Origin: Periplaneta americana
Taxonomy: Eukaryota > Arthropoda > Insecta > Blattodea > Blattidae
Direction: 5' to 3'
Assembly: GCF_040183065.1 (NCBI RefSeq)
Contig: NC_091123.1
Span: forward strand, 111,760,821 to 111,824,820
DNA: 64,000 nt
The notes under the pieces are model-generated. The model did no database searches. It was not told the DNA's origin and saw only the letters and a program-made list of their open reading frames with translations. The position numbers and the translations under genes are program-made. Shown here piece by piece: positions 52,001 to 58,832 of this stretch (position 1 is its first letter; each line of letters opens with the position of its first letter).

Positions 52001-55000
52001 TGTTGAGGCCTTGCGTAAATGGAGACATTACCTCATAAGTCGTTATTTTAAGCTGATAACCGATCAGAAATCAGTTATGTTCATGTTTAATAATACTACA
52101 CAAAACAAGATAAAGAATGAGAAGATTAAGAAATGGCAACTTGAACTGTCATGTTATATTAATATGATATAGTTTACTGGCCTGGACGAGAAAATGCAAC
52201 TGCTGATGCATTCTCCCGTATATGTTCTGCTACAGAAATGCCTGGAGACAAACTAAGAACATTACATCAAGCACTCTGCCATCCTGGAATAACTCGTCTT
52301 TATCACTGGATAAGAAGTAAAAACTTACCGTACTTGCTTGATGATATTAAGAAAGTAACTGCATCATGCAATGTATGTGCAGAACTTAAACCTAGATTTT
52401 TCAGACACAATGGAAAATTAATAAAGGCAACCTCACCCTTTGAATGATTAAATATAGACCTCAAGGGACCAATCCTTTCAATTACTAGAAATCGGTACAT
52501 TCTGACAGTTATGGACGAATATTCTATATATCCCTTTGCATTTCCTTGCTCAGATATGAAGTCTTCGACAGTAATTAAATGTTTACAACTTTCTCCATAT
52601 TTGGTATGCCCTCTTACATCCATTCAGACAGAGGTACATCCCTTATATCGTATGAATTGAAAGCTTTCTTAACAAGTCATGGTATAGCATCTAGTCGCTC
52701 TACTCCGTATAATCCTCAAGGCAAGGGGTACAATGGGGTAATATGGAAAACTATTTTATTAGCTCTGAGAGACAGAAAGTTAGAAGTATCACAGTGGGAG
52801 ACAGTTCTCCTGGATGCCCTTCATTCAATAAGATTGTTGCTGTGCACTGCAACTAACCAGACTCCCCACGAACGTATGTTTATTCATTCCAGGACATCAT
52901 CTTACGGTTTTTCTCTACCAACATGGCTAACAACGTCTGGACCAGTGTTGCTAAAACGTAATGAGCGTCCTACAAAATATTGCCCTTTGGTTGATGAGGT
53001 AGAACTTCTAGAAGCGAACCCTGGGTATGCTCATGTCCACTACTTGGATGGTAGAGAAGATACTGTATCTACAAGGCAGTTAGCTCCATGTGCCCAGGAA
53101 TCGCCATCTATGTTACCACATGAGAATGACAACAAAGAGCAGGATCTCATAGAAAAACACACAGAGTATGTCAATGATGAACAGAACAGCATCCCTGTAA
53201 GACAGGACTCTACAGTTAATGGTGGGGACGAAAATAACAGTGATAATGATCTACAAGAACAGCGGCTTCGTCGTTCTAATCGGACAAGAGTATCACCTAA
53301 GTACCTGGATGACTATGTTAGCAAGTAACATCAAAGAGGGGAGGAATGTAGTAAAGATGAATTACTTGGTGTCATAGCAACGTGTTTGTTTGTTTGTTGT
53401 AGTAACCTGTATTGGTTTTCTGTTTATTAAAGCCTTAAATTCTAAAATTCTTTACAGTAAGTTATATGAATACATAATATTTTGAGTCCTTACCTTGTAC
53501 GAACTTAAGAATTTGTTCATATTGCTCCTTGGCTTGGCCTTCTTTCACAAGATCAATCTTATTCTGCAGAATAAGAATATGCTTCAACTTCATGATCTCA
53601 ATTGCAGCTAGATGTTCGGAAGTTTGAGGCTGCGGGCAAGACTCATTGCCAGCTACACATAAAGTAAAGAACTGTGTTACAATATTAAGTTACAAATAAT
53701 AAAAATCAACACAAAAAAATGTAATATTTAGCAAAAATTAAAAAAAAAGTTCCAAAAAGATGACATACATTTTCGTTACACAAATTTAGCAACAGTTCAG
53801 TCCATTTATCATATTGCAAATTATATTATCATTTACTGAGCACCTAAAAAAGAAATTTCGTAACAAAACACTTGATTTCACTCACAGATTATATTATGGT
53901 TTAAATACATACAGGTATGTCATTAATTTTACAAAAATTCATATAAAATAGCCATTCACATATTGTAATCATTGCTAATAATACTAATAAATAATTAATT
54001 TTATATTTTCAAAAATCTACACCTGAAAATTTGTAAAGGGAAAAGGGGGAATTTGCTTAATCTTGTTAAAATCGCAAATATATATTCTACATTCATATCA
54101 CTATTTAAGATCTTGCTTACGTAGAGACTTGTATATGCATGCCCACATTTAACCAAATTCACAACTAGAAACTGATTAAGAAACAAGATTTACAACTAGT
54201 GACCAACAGTTCATTAAGGACAGAATGGCACAAGTGATCTGTCAGACATTTTAATGCCTTCACACAAAAATAATATTTCAGAAGGATTAAAAACAATGTT
54301 TCCTGGGTAGCTTACAATTTGAATATATGATATTCAGGATTCAGAAGAACTTAAAGGTAATGTTAATACTACTTATTTTTGGAAAACTATGTAGATAAAT
54401 AATTTTCAAAATCGCAAGACACTTGCAGTGTATGTTTTCTCAATATTTGCATCAATTTACTGGTATGAATAAAGAAATTTATTGTCAGTCACTTTCAAGA
54501 TGTTTTAGATTATTAGATTACCTCTTACACCCCAAACTTAGATATAGTAAAATTTCAATGAAAATCATACTCATTTCCCTCATCAAGACATTCTGGATTC
54601 AATTAAATATAAAACAGATGTAAAGATGTTTACTGCCACAGTTATATTAGATACCATGAAAACATTTTCAATATTGTAATTAACCCAAAATAGAAACAAC
54701 TAACTTTTTTCTTCAAGCATCTGAGTATATTTCTGCACTCTGGCCCTCGTCAAAATGGTGGTTGGGGGGGGGGGGGGGGGGAGAGACCACTATGTGGCCC
54801 TTGAAAAAAAAAATTGAAAACAGCTCCTCTAGCATAGCATACCAATCAGAAGCAATGCTGCATCCATGACAGCAGCACCGTTCAACATAGTTGCCATAAG
54901 AATGTCGTGACCAGGGCAATCAACAAAAGAGACGTGTCTCACAAGCTGAAAGCGCCCTGAGCAATTTGGACGCAAACATGGAAAGGAATCGTCCTTGGAA

Positions 55001-55076
55001 GACCCTCCAGAAATGTAACATGATGGTCTAGGACACTTTTCATTGTCACATTTATAGATTTTCGCATTGGCATATC
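19611..55076 (-). CDS. eIF2gamma: Translation initiation factor eIF2 subunit gamma (partial, 7 exons)
   Basis: eIF2 gamma is the GTPase subunit of the cytosolic eIF2 complex that delivers initiator Met-tRNA to the 40S subunit. Seven minus-strand exons encode a continuous ~392 residues ending at TAA 19611-19613. Visible motifs: zinc-binding cysteines ([13 protein letters not shown] and CLRPNC), G3/switch II DCPGHD, G4 NKID, G5 SAQ, then the beta-barrel domains II and III to [11 protein letters not shown] near the end. Every junction preserves phase and has GT/AG. The usual protein is about 470 residues, so roughly 80 N-terminal residues, including the P-loop GHVAHGKST and switch I, are missing. 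I did not find them between 55077 and 64000, so they probably lie further upstream. Intron sizes are about 1.2, 9.0, 6.6, 9.4, 6.2 and 1.9 kb. Confidence 0.95.
19844..20260 (+). pseudogene. LINE RNase H domain remnant
   Basis: The plus strand reads [13 protein letters not shown], the TDGS start of a retrotransposon RNase H domain, then in other frames GAGIYSKLF and, further on, a degraded EI.AIEMTL-like block. Several frameshifts and stops. It lies in the last eIF2 gamma intron, antisense to the gene. Likely part of an I/Jockey-group LINE. Confidence 0.6.
20261..21596. other. Intron sequence, nothing recognised
   Basis: Last eIF2 gamma intron. Short open frames at 20472-20821 have no known motif. 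Confidence 0.35.
21597..21769 (-). CDS. eIF2gamma: eIF2 gamma exon
   Basis: Acceptor TTACCTTAG. Translates to [20 protein letters not shown] and onward to [13 protein letters not shown], with donor GTACGT. 173 bp. Domain III. Confidence 0.95.
21770..23439. other. Intron sequence, nothing recognised
   Basis: No transposon ends or coding motifs that I could identify in this 1.7-kb part of the intron. Confidence 0.35.
23440..23800. repeat. Possible LINE 5' region
   Basis: GTGGTCCTCCAGACATTCTG followed by GGGGTTG resembles the 5' UTR of the intact LINE at 39837 (GTGGTCCTCCAGCTTGGGGG). The match is short, so this is a weak call. Confidence 0.25.
24091..24690 (+). pseudogene. mariner transposase, deleted and interrupted
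   Basis: [17 protein letters not shown] opens the N-terminal DNA-binding domain, with [17 protein letters not shown] after it. The central part is missing, and the text resumes at [12 protein letters not shown] and [12 protein letters not shown]. The expected catalytic Asp of the PYSPDLAP(C/S)D block is Ser/Asn here. The last residues continue past the hAT insertion at 27692. Confidence 0.85.
25281..27350 (+). mobile_element. pogo-type element (inner layer)
   Basis: TIRs: left AGGTAATGGAGGGTAACTG and right, read inward, AGATAATGGAGGGTAAGTG, each flanked by TA (25279-80, 27351-52). It encloses a broken pogo-type transposase in the plus orientation. Confidence 0.85.
25620..27040 (+). pseudogene. 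pogo-type transposase with C-terminal PHD-like finger
   Basis: [13 protein letters not shown] carries catalytic Asp 1 (about 25757) and [12 protein letters not shown] carries Asp 2 (about 26070). [16 protein letters not shown] marks the region after the catalytic core. Near 26900-27035 a Cys-rich module ([18 protein letters not shown], then HELC and CDL) looks like the PHD-type finger seen at the end of many insect pogo transposases. Its Trp codon is a TAA. The N-terminal psq domain is missing, and several frameshifts and stops are present. Confidence 0.8.
27926..28095 (-). CDS. eIF2gamma: eIF2 gamma exon
   Basis: 170 bp. Translates to [19 protein letters not shown] through to [14 protein letters not shown], with donor GTACAA on the minus strand. 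Domain II/III region. Confidence 0.95.
28096..29231. other. Intron sequence, nothing recognised
   Basis: No coding motif or transposon end seen. Confidence 0.35.
29232..29326. repeat. (AAT)n microsatellite
   Basis: About 31 AAT units, abutting the 3' tail of the minus-strand LINE. Confidence 0.95.
29327..30430 (-). pseudogene. Jockey-superfamily LINE, 3' half
   Basis: On the minus strand, from right to left: a degraded PQG block near 30330 (LLFLLFI), GDDLKIL as a variant of the F/YADD catalytic block near 30245, [14 protein letters not shown], then [25 protein letters not shown] and a degraded YASVV.NS. The tail ends in AATAAATAAATAAGT at about 29327-29341. The element is 5' truncated and carries stops and frameshifts. 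Confidence 0.75.
30514..30597. repeat. Compound microsatellite (GAT)n(AAT)n(AAC)n
   Basis: Runs of GAT, then AAT, then AAC units in direct succession. Confidence 0.95.
30598..31604. other. Intron sequence, nothing recognised
   Basis: No motif or element end recognised. Confidence 0.35.
32088..32471 (+). CDS. Uncharacterised ORF, possibly a transposase N-terminus
   Basis: 127 codons. A stretch [19 protein letters not shown] followed by a basic [12 protein letters not shown] resembles in outline the N-terminal part of the transposase-like proteins whose DDE part is seen at 3490-4080 (a Y....S..EQD..L..LI pattern before a basic linker). A GAG|GTAAGT at about 32400 could be a splice donor. I do not recognise a domain with certainty. 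Confidence 0.3.
   Translation: MAQHILETNWKLGALIVAISFRYRNKDRDLMEFTSPCTHKEGRFNCGSIPVHFLAKAKRIMYTIPSKVEQDRRISHMIKVTSLKSRRSSKDYGERRRNSIIVSCEVSLSSCFLIIVMCSVHLCRMRK
32985..33198. mobile_element. Tc1/mariner-type MITE
   Basis: 214 bp with TIRs CAGGCTGGGCACAAAGTCCC and, read inward from the right, CAGAGTGGGCACAAAGTCCC. TA flanks at 32983-84 and 33199-200. No coding capacity. Confidence 0.85.
33248..33320 (+). repeat. tRNA-like SINE head
   Basis: CCGGTGGCCGCACGATCTAA resembles a class-II (Leu/Ser-like) tRNA 5' half. GGTTGCAGGTACGAAACTCG corresponds to a B box with one base off. No acceptor pairing. Confidence 0.5.
33607..33806. other. Assembly gap of exactly 200 N
   Basis: A run of 200 N, a standard placeholder length, so the true gap size is unknown. 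It truncates the SINE to its right. Confidence 0.99.
33807..34010 (-). repeat. tRNA-derived SINE (truncated by gap)
   Basis: On the minus strand the head GGCCTCGGTAGCATAGTTGG with B box GGGTTCGATCCCGGCC is followed by AGGTCGATGGCATTTAAGTG, CATGTAAAAGAACTCCTGCG and, next to the gap, CTCTGCAGTTGCGAGCGTC. This arrangement is like SINEs described from termites and cockroaches. That parallel is from memory. Confidence 0.75.
34043..35200 (+). pseudogene. PIF-Harbinger element, broken transposase
   Basis: GGGTCCATTCACAGAAAC at 34043 follows TTA, a Harbinger-like left end. MRLNPT and [12 protein letters not shown] (a TAG between them) lead to a GT donor at about 34481, and an acceptor near 34593 joins [17 protein letters not shown]. 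The DDE domain follows: [20 protein letters not shown] (catalytic Asp), then after a shift [14 protein letters not shown] (second Asp) and QSEFG, with stops from about 35060. The right TIR was not found. Confidence 0.75.
35201..35526. other. Nothing recognised
   Basis: Short stretch between the Harbinger remnant and the foldback repeat. Confidence 0.3.
35527..36060. mobile_element. Foldback/MITE with ~250-bp inverted arms
   Basis: The left arm from about 35535 (TTATTCCTTGAGATATTTCA) is the diverged reverse complement of the right arm ending about 36046 (GAAATATCTCAAGGAATAAT). Inner matches include GCTTTGGGAAAGCTATTGA with TCAATAGCTTTCCCAAAAC. The spacer between the arms is short. The right end may run on to CCCTATATA at about 36084. 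Confidence 0.8.
36351..36584 (+). repeat. tRNA-derived SINE, same family as 299-507
   Basis: TGTATAGCTCAGTTTGCTGA (A box), GGTTCGATTCCC (B box), GCTGATTACCTGGTTGGGG body, TCAGGTAATCTATGGTGAAT, and the TCATTAAATAACAAAG tail ending in an A run. Confidence 0.78.
36585..37479. other. Intron sequence, nothing recognised
   Basis: No coding motif or element end seen. Confidence 0.35.
37480..37624 (-). CDS. eIF2gamma: eIF2 gamma exon
   Basis: 145 bp. Acceptor TTGTTAG, then [20 protein letters not shown] and on to [10 protein letters not shown], donor GTAAGA. Domain II. Confidence 0.95.
37625..38987. other. Intron sequence with short simple repeats
   Basis: Contains an (AAAC)n run at about 38686-38706. 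Nothing else recognised. Confidence 0.35.
38988..39094. repeat. Strong ~45-bp-stem hairpin
   Basis: The left arm AATTATAAGTATATATATTA..TTAGGGC..TCTGTTT pairs with the right arm AAACAGA..GCCCTAATATAA..ATACTTATAATT. The loop itself contains TATCAAA...TTTGATA. It could be a tiny MITE or a transcribed hairpin. No transposase. Confidence 0.75.
39837..42984 (+). mobile_element. Near-full-length RTE-like LINE
   Basis: Flanked by the 13-bp TSD GTAAGCATATATT (39824-39836 and 42985-42997). Short 5' leader, one long reading frame, a 3' UTR of only about 15 bp (AAGCCATTTG), then a (TAAG)n tail. The tail merges with the TSD. Related 3'-truncated fragments lie at 14145, 60914 and 62501. It sits in an eIF2 gamma intron, antisense to the gene. 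Confidence 0.9.
39912..42959 (+). CDS. LINE ORF2: endonuclease and reverse transcriptase, uninterrupted
   Basis: About 1,015 sense codons without a stop. Endonuclease (residues ~38-290): [36 protein letters not shown] and [11 protein letters not shown] (residues ~525-800): [74 protein letters not shown] and the catalytic LVYADD. The C-terminus has YGCETWTL and a basic [20 protein letters not shown] region ending LRVP. All catalytic residues are present. The frame opens after a TGA at 39861. The coordinate chosen here is a TTG, and the first in-frame ATG is only about 170 codons in, past the start of the endonuclease. Confidence 0.92.
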   Translation: MGEGLTTHHRKKQLVTNSYSKPRNRTDSLARPQQRNKVLRFGTWNVTSLYRTGGVTLVAKELARYRIDFVGVQEVRLDGNGISQIGDYLLYYGEGNNNHQLGTGFFVHKRIKSAVKKVEFISDRLSYLVLKGRWCDIIVINAHAPTEEKDDYIKDSFYEELEHTFDQFPRYHMKILLGDFNAKVGREDIFRPTIGKESLHAISSDNGVRLVNFATSKNLIVKSTTFPHKDIHKYTWTSPDGLTHNQIDHILIDKRRHTSIVDIRTFRGADCNSDHYLVIGELRERLSVAKRVEQQVNITKFNILKLKDEEAKQNYQVEISNRFATLESSDEVEKELDVNSVWENIRDSIKIAAEQSIGYYETKKKKPWFDEDCCMVVERRKQAKLKFLQDPVEEKRDNYFNERREASRTLRNKKRGYLKEKLNEVETNSKNKNIRDLYKGIKEYRNGYQPRVNVIKDENGDLLADSPSILNRWKNYFAQLLNVHRPNRNDRDDIEIQTAEPFIPEPTLSEVEIAIENLKKYKSPGIDQIPAELIQEGGSALYSEIYKLVLAIWEKEIVPEQWKESIIVPIFKKGDKTNCGNFRGISLLLTSYKILSNILLRRLTPYVDEIIGDHQCGFRRNRSTIDQIFCIRQIMEKKWEYKGTVHQLFIDFKKAYDSVKREVLYDILIEFGIPKKLVRLIKMCLSETYSRVRIGQFLSDPFPIHCGLKQGDALSPLLFNFALEYAIRKVQDNRQGLELNGLHQLLVYADDVNMLGENTQTVRENTEILLEASKAIGLEVNPEKTKYMIMSRDGNIVRNGNINIGDLSFEEVEKFKYLGATVTNINDTREEIKRRINMGNACYYSVEKLLSSSLLSKNLKVRIYKTVILPVLLYGCETWTLTLREERRLRVFENKVLRKIFGAKRDEVTGEWRKLHNTELHALYSSPDIIRNLKSRRLRWAGHVARMGESRNAYRVLVGRPEGKRPLGRPRRRWEDNIKMDLREVGYDDRDWLNLAQDRDRWRAYVRAAMNLRVP
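42998..43429. other. Intron sequence, nothing recognised
   Basis: AT-rich sequence after the LINE target duplication. Confidence 0.3.
43430..43870 (-). repeat. Probable LINE/SINE 3' tail
   Basis: On the minus strand it ends AGAGAAGGCCTGACGAGCTT..GGTTAAATAAATAAAT, a tail also seen in plus orientation at about 45930-45970 (AGAGAAGGCCTTATGGCCTT..TTAAATAAAT). The shared tail implies one interspersed family. Confidence 0.45.
43871..44263. other. Intron sequence, nothing recognised
   Basis: Contains a 17-nt A run near 44200. No other feature seen. Confidence 0.3.
44264..44493 (-). CDS. eIF2gamma: eIF2 gamma exon
   Basis: 230 bp. Acceptor TGTTTCAG, then [20 protein letters not shown] (G5 SAQ) and on to [16 protein letters not shown] and GVLK, donor GTAAGT. 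Confidence 0.95.
44578..45324 (-). mobile_element. mariner element, internally deleted
   Basis: On the minus strand it starts CGAGGGTGTTTTGAAAAGT beside TA (45325-26) and ends near 44578, where the inward-read terminus is CGAGACTGTTTTGCCTCC beside TA (44576-77). The coding part shows [17 protein letters not shown] and [10 protein letters not shown] (helix-turn-helix), then after a deletion [15 protein letters not shown] (the PYSPDLAPSD block with changes) and [20 protein letters not shown] at the C-terminus. Frameshifts and stops are present. Confidence 0.8.
45328..46378. mobile_element. DNA element with 10-bp TSD (Mutator-like?)
   Basis: Ends AGGGTGACCAGA and TCTGGTCACCCT are inverted repeats. 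ACCCTCGTAT flanks both sides (45318-45327, 46379-46388), a 10-bp match. It inserted at the tip of the mariner copy. Inside are diverged direct repeats: 45543-45606 resembles 46051-46115, and 45405-45450 resembles 45620-45665. No transposase. The class is inferred from TSD length only. Confidence 0.65.
45711..46006 (+). repeat. (TTA)n-flanked LINE/SINE tail inside the element
   Basis: ATT/TTA runs at 45711-45744 and 45972-46006 bracket a sequence that ends AGAGAAGGCCTTATGGCCTT followed by TTAAATAAATTATT, the same tail family as 43430. Confidence 0.45.
46389..47212. other. Intron sequence with one purine-rich tract
   Basis: 46624-46690 is a G/A-only tract with repeated GGG/GGGG runs, able in principle to form a G-quadruplex. 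Nothing else recognised. Confidence 0.4.
47218..47329 (+). repeat. 5' LTR
   Basis: TGTAGTAAAGATGAATTACT to TCTTTACA. Differs from the 3' LTR by one base, a 4-bp TTTG unit and a ~7-bp indel near the end. No clear primer-binding site follows. Confidence 0.88.
47359..49032 (+). pseudogene. Retrotransposon gag, split by a MITE
   Basis: Starts at ATG 47359 ([10 protein letters not shown]), is interrupted at 47405 and resumes at 48290. Removing one TA copy and the insert restores the frame across the join. The rest reads through to a TAG at 49030-49032 and carries an [10 protein letters not shown] helix region and two zinc knuckles: [14 protein letters not shown] and [14 protein letters not shown]. 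Confidence 0.85.
47405..48287. mobile_element. TA-flanked MITE with repeated ATATGGCCAT word
   Basis: Ends AGGTAGGTGTTCCTGATATG and, inward from the right, AGGTGGGTGCTCCTGTTATG. TA flanks at 47403-04 and 48288-89. ATATGGCCA or its complement recurs at about 47420, 47590, 47611, 47882, 47902, 47906 and 48248. Probably a deletion derivative of a pogo-type element. It lies inside gag. Confidence 0.85.
49033..53328 (+). pseudogene. Retrotransposon pol (PR, RT, RNase H, integrase), broken
   Basis: Protease [11 protein letters not shown] (about 49102). [27 protein letters not shown] and, after a [12 protein letters not shown] (catalytic YxDD). RNase H start [15 protein letters not shown], then an insertion at 50415-51940, resuming with [20 protein letters not shown]. 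Integrase: HHCC zinc finger at about 52260-52390 ([16 protein letters not shown]), first Asp in NIDLKG, second in HSDRGTSL. The expected Glu before YNG is lost (GKGYNG). Frameshifts occur near 49640 and 52575, and stops at about 49890, 50075, 52170 and 52445. Confidence 0.85.
50415..51940. mobile_element. PIF-Harbinger-like non-autonomous element
   Basis: Ends TGCCCGTGTGCACCATTCTC and, inward from the right, TGGCCATGTGCACCATTCTC. TSD TAG at 50412-14 and 51941-43. Taking out the insert and one TAG rejoins the RNase H frame exactly, which confirms the boundaries. A 3-bp TNA-like TSD suggests Harbinger. Inside: a direct repeat of about 50 bp at 51024-51078 and 51106-51158, and another of about 28 bp at 51243 and 51384. 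No transposase. Confidence 0.8.
53330..53346 (+). promoter_or_regulatory. Polypurine tract
   Basis: Purine-rich AAAGAGGGGAGGAA directly before the 3' LTR, the plus-strand primer of retrovirus-like elements. Confidence 0.8.
53347..53456 (+). repeat. 3' LTR
   Basis: Starts TGTAGTAAAGATGAATTACT, ends TTTACA, followed by the TSD GTAAG. Confidence 0.9.
53494..53652 (-). CDS. eIF2gamma: eIF2 gamma exon (G4 motif)
   Basis: 159 bp. [20 protein letters not shown] and on to [19 protein letters not shown] and FVQG. Contains the guanine-specificity NKID. Donor GTAAGG. Confidence 0.96.
53653..54842. other. Intron with an 18-nt poly(G) run
   Basis: Poly(G) at 54764-54781 on the plus strand, so poly(C) in the eIF2 gamma transcript, about 60 nt from the donor side of the next exon. 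Nothing else recognised. Confidence 0.6.
54843..55076 (-). CDS. eIF2gamma: eIF2 gamma exon (zinc loop and switch II)
   Basis: 234 bp. [56 protein letters not shown] and MDAALLLI. Acceptor TTCATAACAG. The first codon is split, and its first base must come from an exon not identified here. Confidence 0.96.
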
Positions 55077-57352
55077 CTGTTATGAAAGAACAAACACATG
55101 ATTACTTAACATCTTACATGAAATACAACAAGCACAGCATTGCACATGTTATGTATAGTTAATTCCATGATAAGAAAATCTTTGCCTCTTATCTATAACT
55201 CCTAGTTTGCTCACATAATCTCCCACATTTCCCTTACTGTCATTTGTTTTGACACAATAACTAGCGTTGCCACGTTTTGATTTCAAGTGTGTGTATGTGT
55301 ATGTATGTATGTATGTAATGTATGTATATATGTCAGGGGCAGTTTTTTGGATGAAGCTCGTGAAGTGGCACTTAACCTATTTACAAGTATTTTAATATTT
55401 CATTTCATTTCATTTTTGGCTTTTACATTGTGTTGTGATATGTTCTGCACTATGGAACATTAGTCCCATTGTACAGTAACTCGTCGCTAGTGGTGGCAAG
55501 AGAGAGAGGAGAGAGGGGAAGGGTGGAGATTGCAGATATTTCATTCTTCCCGAGACATAGCTGCTTATTCTGCTGATTTGTTTCCAGTAACCATGGCAAT
55601 GAACCCTTGTAAGATTTCTGTAGAATATGTCTTCGGAGGGTATTTTAATCTTTTATAACACATTTGTTTTGTAGCTACAAGCACCCTTGTAGCCTCTTGA
55701 CTTGGCTAAATCACACTTTTGAAAAAAAAATAATGGCATATGAGTACAAAAAGATACATTCCTTGTCTGTTCACATTTATTTCTTCCTCTTCATTGCAGT
55801 TCGTGAAACATGTGAATAGAGTGATTGTGTTCTGTTTTGTTGCTAAAATGATCTATTAGAAGATTAAATGAAATAATTAGTTATTTAGTGATAGTTTTGT
55901 AATTATTTTTAAAAGTAATGACTCAAAATATTTTTATTAACAATTATGAATGTTTCCTATAAATGATAGTGTGTAGCGTGTTACACAATTTTTGTGGTGA
56001 ACTGAAGGTGATAAAAGAGCAGGGAAACCAACACCTGTTCTTAATATATCAGCTAGAGAAGGTGCAAGATCTTACATCAAACATTTTAAAAGTGCGTGGT
56101 ACAGTGGATATCAATGGCTGTGCAGCAGCTCTTATTTGGAAATATTATTTTGTAGGTTCTATTTTTTATTTGGAATAAAAAATCGGCATGGAACTCAGAT
56201 GGATTTTGTGGCTTGCTAAATATCAACCGATCACTGCACAACATTTAGATTCTACAGAACGTACTGCCAACAAACAAGCCAACATTGCAACTAAAATCTG
56301 TAATACCAGTACTCCAGTTCTTCTAAATACAAAAATTATAATTTATTTCTCCTGATTTCATTTAATATAAAAATGAAACTTAAATGATTAATATTAGTGA
56401 CGAAAATAGTTTTATATTTTGTGTTGCAGCATGTACATCTACTTCTAAAATGTATAGTGAAGCTTCGTGGAAGAGTAAGAATGAACATGTCATAGGACCC
56501 AATCTTTGAAAGGTGCTACTGATGACATTTCTTACTTCTTACTGTGTGACCTATCACGATAAAGTTAGTGAATTTTCTTCCAAATAGTACTAGTTCACTA
56601 ACATTGTGTTATTGTAATAAAAGTGCTGTACTGTCAATGCACAACGAAAAGTTACTGTCAAACGCAGGGTGATAATAATATTTATTACTTGGTGTATTTT
56701 GTTTATGTAAAATAGATTACTTCAGTAAAAAGAAAGATAGAAACTTATGCATCAACCTATTAATTTCCAAAATGCACTTTTCATGGCATATTCGCAAATG
56801 GTAGTTACAGAAAGAGCACATAACAATATACTACTTTAAAATATATACTGCGGAATACCTACTTTGCTTGACACCGATAAATATAGTTGGTTGATACACT
56901 AACTTAGTTTTCAACTATTATCATCTCTCAGGGTCATACTCACCTTTGATATCATCAAGTGCATGTTGAGTAGCTGTATTTGTTTTCAATCTTCGAAATG
57001 ATTGCACTGGAAACATGTTCTCATCTACAATCAAGACTCTGTTGCCATCCAGCAGTTCAAGATTCAAATTTTAGCAATATATTTAAAACATGAATACAAC
57101 ACGTTTGTATATAATCAATTTCACAGTAACAGTGGTAAAAATTTAACAACACACAAAACTGATCGGTATCCCACAAAGCAACACTTCACTCATGTGATCT
57201 GGAAAGATGTTTTGTTACTCTGTTTCTAAGAACATAATGCCAACTTTTTACTAGCAGGCAACATTTCACATGAGAAATCCCCGTGATCTTTTACACGCTT
57301 CTTCAATGTGTCAACATTGTACTCACTATTCCTCTAACCTGCAGTTTCTTCC
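55077..57352. other. Upstream intron; weak Harbinger-like remnants
   Basis: A TGTA-rich repeat lies at about 55286-55336. KISVEYVFGGYF (about 55610) and CSVLHNFCGEL (about 55968) on the plus strand resemble the end of Harbinger transposases (VEHAFG, VLHNLC). This is too little for a firm call. Confidence 0.3.
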
Positions 57353-57934
57353 AGTGTTGCCAGATGTCCTGATTTAATGGTGTGTCCTATGTCCTGGATT
57401 GAGTTACTATATCTGTCCCGGAATATCAAAAAGCTAGGAAAATACAATTTCTTTTACTAATTTCTATACAATTATTTTTAAAATTCCTTATTTATTTTTT
57501 TCAAGACCCTGATCAACCTATGTTCAACGTCTTCATCATTGCCACCTGGCATCTCCTATCAGATCATATTGAAATAAAAACGATAATACCGTAGTATGTG
57601 TCAGGTATTATACAATATTTTTATTCTTTACTCTCTTTGGAAGTTGATTTATTATTATAGGATTCAAACACTGTATCGTGCATTTTTTCTGTATAGATCA
57701 GGCTATAATATGACATTATTTTTCCAAACTTTAACAATAATTCCAAGGAAATTTCATAATCTAGCAAAAATGTAACAAAATTAAAAGTTTATGCCCTATA
57801 TAATTACTTGAAATACATAAAATGGATAAAATCAGTTGTATTACAAATTGAATTAATTCAAATGTGTAGTCACGTTAAGGTATGTAGTATCATCACCTGT
57901 CCAGGATTCCTGACGAAAGAATCTGGCAACCCTG
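57353..57934. mobile_element. 582-bp DNA element with 9-bp TSD
   Basis: Ends AGTGTTGCCAGAT and, inward from the right, CAGGGTTGCCAGAT. TSD GTTTCTTCC/GTTTCTTCT (57344-57352, 57935-57943). The GG.TG.CCAGAT termini resemble the element at 45328, so the two may belong to one family. No coding capacity. Possibly Mutator-like. Confidence 0.6.
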
Positions 57935-57943
57935 GTTTCTTCT

Positions 57944-58600
57944 CTCCAACAGTACTACTTCAAAAACTGCAAAACTAGCACAACAATCATCATCATCATA
58001 AAATTAACAAGAAAAAAAAAACAGTGAAATAACCTAACATTTTTTTCACTACTGCAAACTACAATACTTAATGTATCAAAAGATCAATGGCTTTTGGCAC
58101 CAATGCTAGATCAGGACTTAACTAGAATATTTTTTTAATGCTTAAAAGGAATTGAAATCACAGACATTTAAAGAAATTTATGGTTGTATATTACAGTTAA
58201 ATTATACCGTGGTTCTAAGTTCTGTGTTTCTGAGTTGCGGACTTTTCTTAACCTATATATCTAATCACAAGGTTCTTGCAATGGAAACTCTCTGTTTATA
58301 AACAAACTCTGCATCTCATGAAAAGAACCAGGCTGACTTTTTGATTTACAAGGGCACTCCTAATTAATTCGTGTTGAAACCTGCCCTCAATTATATCTCC
58401 ACAGCAGGAAGGAAAATAAAAAAAAAAAACTATCCAATTGACTGCAAAATTAAAGTTTGAATAAAGAATGGAAAAAACTACCTTCAGAATACAATGATCA
58501 CTCAGCTGGAAAAGTTTATTAAGTGCAGAGTTTATTTCCCATGTCATGGGACAAGGTGGGCATTTATTGGTGACTCAATAGATGAGCAGCCAGTTTCTTC
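57944..58600. other. Nothing recognised
   Basis: AT-rich, with an ATC run near 57985. No gene or element ends. Confidence 0.3.
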
Positions 58601-58680
58601 TATACTTATATATACATACATACATACATGTATATGTGTGTATATATATATATACACATGCATATGTATATATATACACA

Positions 58681-58729
<49 letters not shown>

Positions 58730-58832
58730 GTATATGTACATATATATATATACATGTATATGTACACATATATATATATATATACATGTATATGTACATA
58801 TATATATGTATATGTGTGTGTATATCTATCTC
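58601..58832. repeat. Alternating TA/TATG/CATA microsatellite block
   Basis: About 230 bp of alternating purine-pyrimidine: TACA, TATG and a pure (TA)n core at about 58683-58723. The long frames on both strands are only Tyr/Ile/His/Met repeats and are not coding. Confidence 0.95.

Larger units (their letters stand above)
47218..53456 (+). mobile_element. Mag-type Ty3/gypsy LTR retrotransposon, degenerate
   Basis: LTRs of 112 and 110 bp, TG...CA ends, 5-bp TSD GTAAG (47213-47217, 53457-53461), a polypurine tract before the 3' LTR, and gag-PR-RT-RNase H-integrase order. Two CCHC knuckles and very short LTRs fit the Mag lineage. There is no envelope ORF. Without its two inserts it is about 3.8 kb. 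It lies in an eIF2 gamma intron, antisense, and its 3' LTR ends 37 bp from the exon edge at 53494. Confidence 0.88.

Noticed and set aside
54713-54919. Minus-strand frame with poly-Pro
   Set aside because: It is produced by the poly(G) tract and overlaps the true eIF2 gamma exon in another frame.
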